From Alectoria sarmentosa (taxonomy: Eukaryota; Ascomycota; Lecanoromycetes; Lecanorales; Parmeliaceae): a DNA stretch of 28,066 nucleotides. This document shows, one piece after another, positions 23,101-28,066 of the stretch. Location of the stretch: NCBI GenBank assembly GCA_009733775.1, contig WOGZ01000384.1, positions 1-28,066 on the forward strand, read 5' to 3'. The translations under genes and the position numbers were made by a program. Numbering within the stretch: position 1 is the first letter of the stretch; the number at the start of each line of letters is the position of its first letter. The notes beneath the pieces are model-generated. The model did no database searches. It saw nothing but the letters and a program-made list of their open reading frames with translations, and was not told where the DNA came from.

Positions 23101-24040
23101 GGAAGTATATTCAATAAACCTGGTAGAGCGCTAGATGTCGACGTCGAATGCTGAGCAGAGCTGTCTGTAGATACTGATTTCGAATCCGAATCAGCAGCGG
23201 TGTCATCACCTTGACCCTCCTTTTCTTCCTTCTGCTCGGTCCATGAGAGGGCGTCTTCTTTCTGGACTGAGTCGGCGCGACTGCGGTATTTAGGGTTCGA
23301 ATCCGGCTTGCTTGTTTCTGCCGGCCTTTGCGCTGGTGGACTAGCTCTCGCATTGTCCAATTCTTCTTGACTTCTCATGCTTTGAAGGATAGCATCATAA
23401 GCTGGACTGCGATTGTAAATGAACCATTCTACACCTCGGCTTCTCACAAGCACTCTGCAATGTAGCCGCCGATATTTTCCACTTCGGCTGCTCTCCTCTG
23501 CCCTTCCAGTGGTTTCTCCTCCACCCGCGGCATTGGAGGCACCATCCGAGGGCGTGGAGGTCTTGGACGTTCCATTCGAATTCTTGCAGTCTAGCTCCTG
23601 AACGTGACGTAGCCAATATCTCCATGTGATATAGCCATCATGGATTAATACGGTCTCATTTTGACCATGGTAGCGCAAGCCTTTAAAGAATATTCGACCG
23701 GCCAGAAGCGAGAACTGGAGCGCCTGGACATCGACATAGACACGATAGTGGTGCCAGGTATATGCTCTGATCCCGTACGAGACAAGGCTAGCGAGGATGC
23801 GATTAAAATAGAAGAGGAATAAGATGGCTCTGCAGAGGAAGTCAAATCCCAGTTCTCTGCTTGTTGGACGTGGGCATTTACAGGACAGAGGAGACAATAT
23901 ACCACAGGAGGAAGACCCTGATGTACGGATTAGCTGTAGTTCGATTGCCTTTCAACTACCTTTCGACGTGATCGTACGTACCAGTCAAATTGACCTTCAT
24001 GGAGATTCAACGATCGCGCAGCGAGAGTATGCCCGGCCAT
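14166..24040 (-). CDS. CSF1: Csf1/BLTP1-family bridge-like lipid-transfer protein, 3 coding exons, 3252 aa
   Basis: Csf1 (animal BLTP1/KIAA1109/Tweek) is an ER-anchored, rod-shaped hydrophobic-groove protein that passes phospholipid between membranes and in yeast supports GPI-anchor synthesis and growth in the cold. Exons: 23982-24040, 23882-23917, 14166-23829; the last is 9,664 nt without an intron. Joining them gives an N-terminus with ...GQFDW followed by one membrane helix (about 21-41, FLLWYIVSSVLAILFLF), then the family signature FYFNR..ASLVSY.IRAYTWH and YVDVQALQ (about 38-70) and GRIFFKGLRYHG..ET (about 77-91). Ser/Pro-rich disordered inserts lie at about 115-150, 190-275 and 1155-1320. 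The rest is a long beta-rich body. The C-terminus has TPQLRDMGEATPPLEWIGLH and ends ILGSS, as in fungal orthologues. Length fits the family (about 3,000-3,250). Start chosen at 24038-24040 (G at -3 and +4). Assignment is from family knowledge, without a search. Confidence 0.93.
23830..23881 (-). other. csf1 intron 2 (52 nt)
   Basis: GTAAAT donor, CTCTGCAG acceptor. It splits a Leu codon (CT at 23882-23883, A at 23829) and joins ...IVSSV-L-AILFLFYFNR. Without it the 3' exon frame runs up into the intron with no ATG, only a TTG, so reading from there would give a false N-terminus. Confidence 0.85.
23918..23981 (-). other. csf1 intron 1 (64 nt)
   Basis: GTACGT donor, GCTAAT branch-like site, CATCAG acceptor. 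It splits a Trp codon (TG/G) to give QFDW-VFLLW, which resembles the QFNWVFL... start of other fungal Csf1 proteins. A competing acceptor (CTACAG at about 23934) with an ATG at 24000 would give MKVNLTANPYIRVFLLW. I prefer the first because of the family match and the better start context. Confidence 0.75.
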
Positions 24041-24077
24041 GCCTCTTGAAGCTTGGGCTAGACCCTGCCAGACTCAT
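23997..24077 (-). promoter_or_regulatory. Possible overlapping uORF of csf1
   Basis: An ATG at 24077 (A at -3) opens a 26-codon frame, out of frame with csf1, that stops at TGA 23997-23999, past the csf1 start at 24040. If transcription begins upstream of 24077 this uORF would reduce initiation at csf1. The transcription start is unknown. Confidence 0.35.
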
Positions 24078-24259
24078 TGTTGTTGAGTGGGGTAACCAAG
24101 CGCGGTGTTCACAAGGTTGTACAATATTTCCGAGGTCCATGTAGACCATTCAAAGCATGATAGCAAGCTAGATGATTGAACTCCGCAAAAAGTATGGACC
24201 TCCATAAGTTCACAGAGCTGAAACTTTCTCGCGGGCACCACGGGCACTACAGTACCGCC
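24041..24259 (-). promoter_or_regulatory. csf1 proximal promoter and 5' UTR region
   Basis: Normal-composition sequence directly upstream of csf1 with no other gene. A near-palindrome TATGGACCTCCATA lies at about 24193-24206, and its core recurs inverted at about 24131-24139 (GAGGTCCAT). No convincing TATA box or known operator. Confidence 0.4.
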
Positions 24260-24500
24260 AAGCAGTGGGGGATAAATGGTAGTACAGAGGTTGGGTTACA
24301 GCTCGGCAGGGGTGTACTAAAAGCCGGCGGGGGTTAGGCCTTCGCATATGCCGAGCGTATCCGGGCTTACAGCTCGGTAGGGGGGCACTAAAAGCCGGCA
24401 GGGGTGGGCACATTCTGAGTATATGCGACTCAGTAGGGGTACACGGATACGCTCAGCATATGCATCAACCTCATTGGGGGTAGGATTTTTTTCGGGGGTG
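24260..24500. repeat. G-run-rich repeat cluster at the island edge
   Basis: Plus strand carries about eight runs of four or more G in 240 bp. A 39-bp direct repeat lies at 24296-24334 and 24367-24405 (35 of 39 identical: TTACAGCTCGG.AGGGG...ACTAAAAGCCGGC.GGGG, spacing 71 bp). A weaker third copy of its front half is at about 24427-24442. Nested across the second copy is a 20-bp inverted repeat: GCATATGCCGAGCGTATCCG at 24344-24363 and its complement with one mismatch at 24444-24463. A small hairpin CTGAGT-7 nt-ACTCAG is at 24415-24433. It lies 220-460 bp upstream of csf1, at the switch to A+T-rich DNA. No target duplication is visible around the inverted repeat, so a MITE is not established. 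Function unknown. Confidence 0.75.
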
Positions 24501-24699
24501 CTAGGTATTACTCAATTATACACTACAGCTTATGCGTGACATATGTTAACGAACAAATTAATACATACTCTATATTTATTTTTTAAATAAAATTAAATAT
24601 CCTCGCTCAATTCGAAAACATATATTAATATATATTAATAAATATTTTTTATTTCTTTTCTGAAATTAAATTCTTTATAAATTTAAATTTTAAAAAAAA

Positions 24700-25070
24700 T
24701 ATATATATATATTTAATATATGCTTAATATATACTTAACGTATATTTAATATATATATTTTTTTAAAGCTTATATACTTAATATATGTTTAATATATATT
24801 TAACTTTTCTATTTTATTTTTTAATATATATTTAACATATATTTTATATATTTTATATATATTTTATTTAATATATATTTAATTTTTTTTATTATAATTT
24901 TTTTAATTTTTTTATTTTTTTAATATATATTTAATATATTCTTTAAAAATTATATATATATATATTTAATATACGTTTAATATATACTTTATTTTTTTTT
25001 AAATAAAATATTTATACTTTCGAAATTTTTAAAGCTCGTCGAAAATATAAATATACGTTTAATATATATT
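24700..25070. repeat. Degenerate TTAATATATA tandem-like array
   Basis: The motif TTAATATATA, with small changes (TTAATATATGC, TTAATATATAC, TTAACGTATAT), recurs many times at spacings of about 11-14 bp, interrupted by T-rich stretches. Confidence 0.6.
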
Positions 25071-25179
25071 TGAATTTAATTGAAAATGAAGTTAAACACG
25101 CTTAATATTTTTTAAAATCGAATTTTTATCGACTTTTAATATATTTTTATTAAATTATAATTTAATATAAAGTAAATAT

Positions 25180-25260
25180 AATCGAACTTCGTTATAACGA
25201 AATCGAAAAATTATTTAACTTATTTCGTTATATAAAGTATTTCGTTATAGTAATAATACG
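25180..25260. repeat. TTCGTTATA repeats, possible Tc1/mariner-pogo type end
   Basis: Three copies of TTCGTTATA in about 60 bp: a perfect 14-bp palindrome TTCGTTATAACGAA at 25188-25201, then 25224-25232 and 25241-25249. Arrays of TTCGTTATAACGAA are a feature I associate with terminal repeats of fungal pogo/Fot-type DNA transposons. A fourth copy is at 26402-26410 in the same, not inverted, orientation. I could not find the matching inverted end or a sure transposase relic. Confidence 0.35.
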
Positions 25261-26634
25261 CTAATAAATAACTTTAATTTTATATATAAATAATAATTAT
25301 ATAATTCATTTATTTCGCTTTAAATTAATTCTTTAAAATATTTAATATAAATTAATAATCTTAAAAAGTTATAAATCTTTTTCACGTTTTCGTAAAATTT
25401 TCGTAAGAGTTAAATTTTCAGTTTTCTACTATTTTTTATATATTTATAAAAATTTTAAAGTCGATAAAATCTTCGAAATAAACACATTAATTATTGTTTT
25501 ATATTTTTTTATTTAATTCGATTACACGTTTTTTATTATATCGATTAATAATAATTTAAAATATATTTTCTTTTTAATTATAAATCGTTTTAATAATGAA
25601 ATTTAAAAAGTTTTAAATATTTATTCGCTTACGAATTTAATTTTAACGTTTTATAATAATAATTATAATCTCTCGTAATTCGAATTATTAATCGTCGATA
25701 AATTTTATAAACTTCGATTTAAATTAATTGTAAATTTATAAACGTATTTAATAATTTCGTATAATTTTAAATTTAATATTAATCTTTTATATCGAGATTC
25801 TTTATCGAATTATACGTAAAACGTATATTAAATCTTGAAATCATTGTTAACATTAAAGCTTTCGATTATAAATTAAATATATTAATAACTTATATATGTT
25901 TCTTAATTCGTAAGCGTTAAAATTATTTATCAAAAGAAATGTAAACGATTTTATAAGATTGTCGAATTATCGAAAATATTCTTTTATAATTTTATTAATT
26001 ATTTAAAATATAACCTTATTTTCTTAAAAAGCTTCGAGTGTTTTTAAATTATAAATATTCGTCGCTCGAAAACATAAAAGTCGTATTATAATATTTATAT
26101 AAAAACGATATTAATAAGCAATTTATTTTTTAAAGACGAAACGTTATAAAAATATATTTATATATTAAATGAAAAGCTTTCGAAATTTAATAACATTATA
26201 CGTTAAGATAATTATAATATAAACGTTTTTTTATTTTTAATCACTCACACGCTTCGTACTTAAATCTTTATTAAAAATCATCTTTTAAAAATAACTCGTT
26301 TCATTTATATTGAAAATGTTTTCAAAATTGAAAAATTAATTAATTTCACGAATTTCTTTTATAATTTTAACGATATGCTCACTTTGATTAATAAAATTAA
26401 TTTCGTTATATTTATTTCGCTATCGTATATTAAAGAATCGTTATCTCGAAGCGAGATTATAATTAATTTATAACGTTTAAATCGATTAATTAAATAATGA
26501 AACAAAAATAATATAATAATAACTCTTTTATAATTATGAATTTAAATAAAATAATTTAAAAAATTTCGAAATAATTAAATTACTTTATTTATTTAAAATA
26601 TATATAATAAAGAAAAAAATTAATAATTAATAAT

Positions 26635-26697
26635 TAAAAAATTAAAAATTAAAAATTAAAAATTAAAAATTAAAAATTAAAAAATTAAAAATTAAAT
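26635..26697. repeat. Short-period (ATTAAAA)n tandem repeat
   Basis: About eight units of ATTAAAA, mostly period 7 with one or two single-base slips. Confidence 0.85.
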
Positions 26698-27955
26698 TAT
26701 GATTTTATAACGTAATAAATAAATAATATATATATTATTTATTAAAAGTTTTTTAAGTGTTATAAAATAAAAAATTTAATTTATTAAAAAAAAATTAAGT
26801 TTATAAATATTTAATACGAAATTATACGAAATTTTAAAAATAATTTAACGCGAGATTATAATTTAGTTTTTAATTTTTGTTTAAAAAATTTAATTGATTT
26901 TTCTTTTAAAATACGTATATATTAATTTATATAAATTATTTATATAAAAATTAACAAATCATTCATTTAAAGCTATACGATTTCATTTTAATTTTTTTGA
27001 ATTTATATAAAAAGTAGATATTTTATACAATTCGATACGATTTTATTAAATTTTTATTTATTTATATAAAGTTATATATAATTTTATATAAAAAAATCAT
27101 TTTTTTCGTTATTAATAAATATAAATTTATATATATTTTATATATTTTGTTTTTATCTTTATTATCATTAATATCGAAAAAAATTAAAATAAAAAATAAA
27201 TATATATAAACAATTTCTCAATATAAATAACTTTAAAGATAATTTAAAAACTTTTCGTTATAAACGAAGAAGATTAAATTAACGTACATTATTTTAAAAT
27301 AACGCGTATAATTGTTTATAAATTTAAAATTCAAAACTTAAAATCTCGTTGAAAGAAAAGTTTAAAAAATTAATTAACATTATTTTATATAAAGTTTTAA
27401 ATATTTTTAATTTATATAAAATATAAAATATACGTATATTTTCAGATAATTAAATAATAAACTTACGTAAATAAAATGCAAGAAAATATAAACGTTTATA
27501 TTAATTATTAAAATTAACATAATTTTTTTTTTTCGAAGCGATATTATTAATTATAAATTATCTTTATTATATATAAAAATAAGATAAAATTAAGTTAAAA
27601 TATCTTAAGTTTATATATGCAATTAAAATTAAATTAAATTAATTTTCTCTTTCGAATAGCGCTCGACTAACGACTTTTAAGTCTTTCGAACATCTTTATT
27701 AAAAATTTATATAGAAAAAACTTTACATTTTTTGTCTTTTATTTTTTTTAAAATAATTTTTTTTTATAATTTCATAAATTGTAATGCTCGATTTAAGCTC
27801 TTCGACGATATAAAAATTATGACAATTAATCGATTATTTATAAGATAAATAAATATTCAAATATCGATCTTAATGTCGCACGACGTCTATTTAAAATAAT
27901 CAAATTTTCTTTCATTTTAATTATTTACTTGCGAAGTCGCGTATAATTCTTATTC

Positions 27956-28066
27956 TTTTATTAATTTATTAATTTATTAATTTATTATTTTATTAATTTA
28001 TTAATTTATTATTTTATTAATTTATTAATTTATTAATTTATTAATTTATTAATTTATTAATTTATT
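27956..28066. repeat. Octamer tandem array running off the window
   Basis: Perfect period of 8 bp from 27956 to the window end. Units are ATTTATTA with TTTTATTA variants at 27956, 27988 and 28012. No indel breaks the period, and the array continues past the edge. Confidence 0.92.

Larger units (their letters stand above)
24541..28066. other. A+T-rich RIP-type block, no gene
   Basis: Gene-free to the end of the window, with the same signature as the left block (CC/GG nearly missing, surviving C mostly in CpG). From about 24,600 to 26,300 the plus strand is T-rich, so if transposon coding sequence is present it probably reads leftwards. I could not identify a domain with confidence. Tandem arrays and a possible transposon end are listed separately. 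Confidence 0.8.

Noticed and set aside
23830..23897. csf1 starting at 23897 (TTG) with MSPLSCKC...
   Set aside because: There is no ATG; this stretch is intron 2 plus the end of exon 2 in the wrong frame. Splicing restores the family N-terminus.
14434..23905. Many 60-130 codon frames on both strands within csf1 and eEF2
   Set aside because: Shadows of the true frames: poor composition, no motifs, and no room for separate genes.
23918..24000. csf1 start at ATG 24000 with a 48-nt intron ending CTACAG
   Set aside because: Possible, but the start has T at -3 and the peptide lacks the QF(D/N)W-VFL start; kept only as an alternative.
24210..24413. 67-codon minus-strand frame across the G-run cluster
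   Set aside because: It simply translates the repeated C-rich complement; no independent evidence.
24344..24463. 120-bp MITE with 20-bp terminal inverted repeats
   Set aside because: No target-site duplication at the edges, and one arm lies outside the direct-repeat pattern; described as a repeat cluster instead.
25000..28066. Second retrotransposon or transposase coding relic on the minus strand
   Set aside because: Several translated segments looked suggestive, but none matched a family over more than a few residues with correct spacing.
26635..28066. CRISPR-like array in the right-hand repeats
   Set aside because: Simple 7-8 bp tandem repeats without spacers, in a eukaryotic genome.

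Overview
This window is a piece of a filamentous ascomycete (Pezizomycotina) genome with the two-compartment layout left by repeat-induced point mutation (RIP). The evidence for the group is short GT-AG introns of 48-64 nt with CTAAC-type branch sites, a canonical fungal eEF2, a fungal Csf1-type giant protein, and flanking DNA of extreme A+T content. In that DNA nearly every change between repeat copies is a transition. I cannot name the genus; a dothideomycete-like genome would fit.

Layout: (1) about 1-10,200 is A+T-rich and gene-free. It contains one clear RIP-decayed Ty3/Gypsy LTR retrotransposon (2318-6832) with two 226-bp LTRs, a 5-bp target duplication, a polypurine tract, a gag zinc-knuckle relic and a readable reverse transcriptase relic. 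It lacks integrase. (2) about 10,200-24,540 is a gene island of normal composition carrying two genes, both on the minus strand: eEF2 (10644-13582, six coding exons, 843 aa) and a CSF1/BLTP1-family bridge-like lipid-transfer protein (14166-24040, three coding exons, 3252 aa). A small degraded ORF (10407-10631) lies directly behind eEF2, and a G-run-rich repeat cluster (about 24,260-24,500) lies upstream of csf1 at the edge of the island. (3) about 24,540-28,066 is again A+T-rich, with short-period tandem arrays and a possible DNA-transposon end, and no gene.

The two genes are not functionally linked as far as I can tell: one is the translation translocase, the other moves phospholipid at membrane contact sites. 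Both look intact. What stands out is their setting (core genes hemmed in by RIP-mutated DNA with sharp borders), the tiny eEF2 exons and its stop-free 3n last intron, the corrected csf1 N-terminus, and the repeat cluster at the csf1-side border. I found no convincing new system; the most unusual items are listed as findings.
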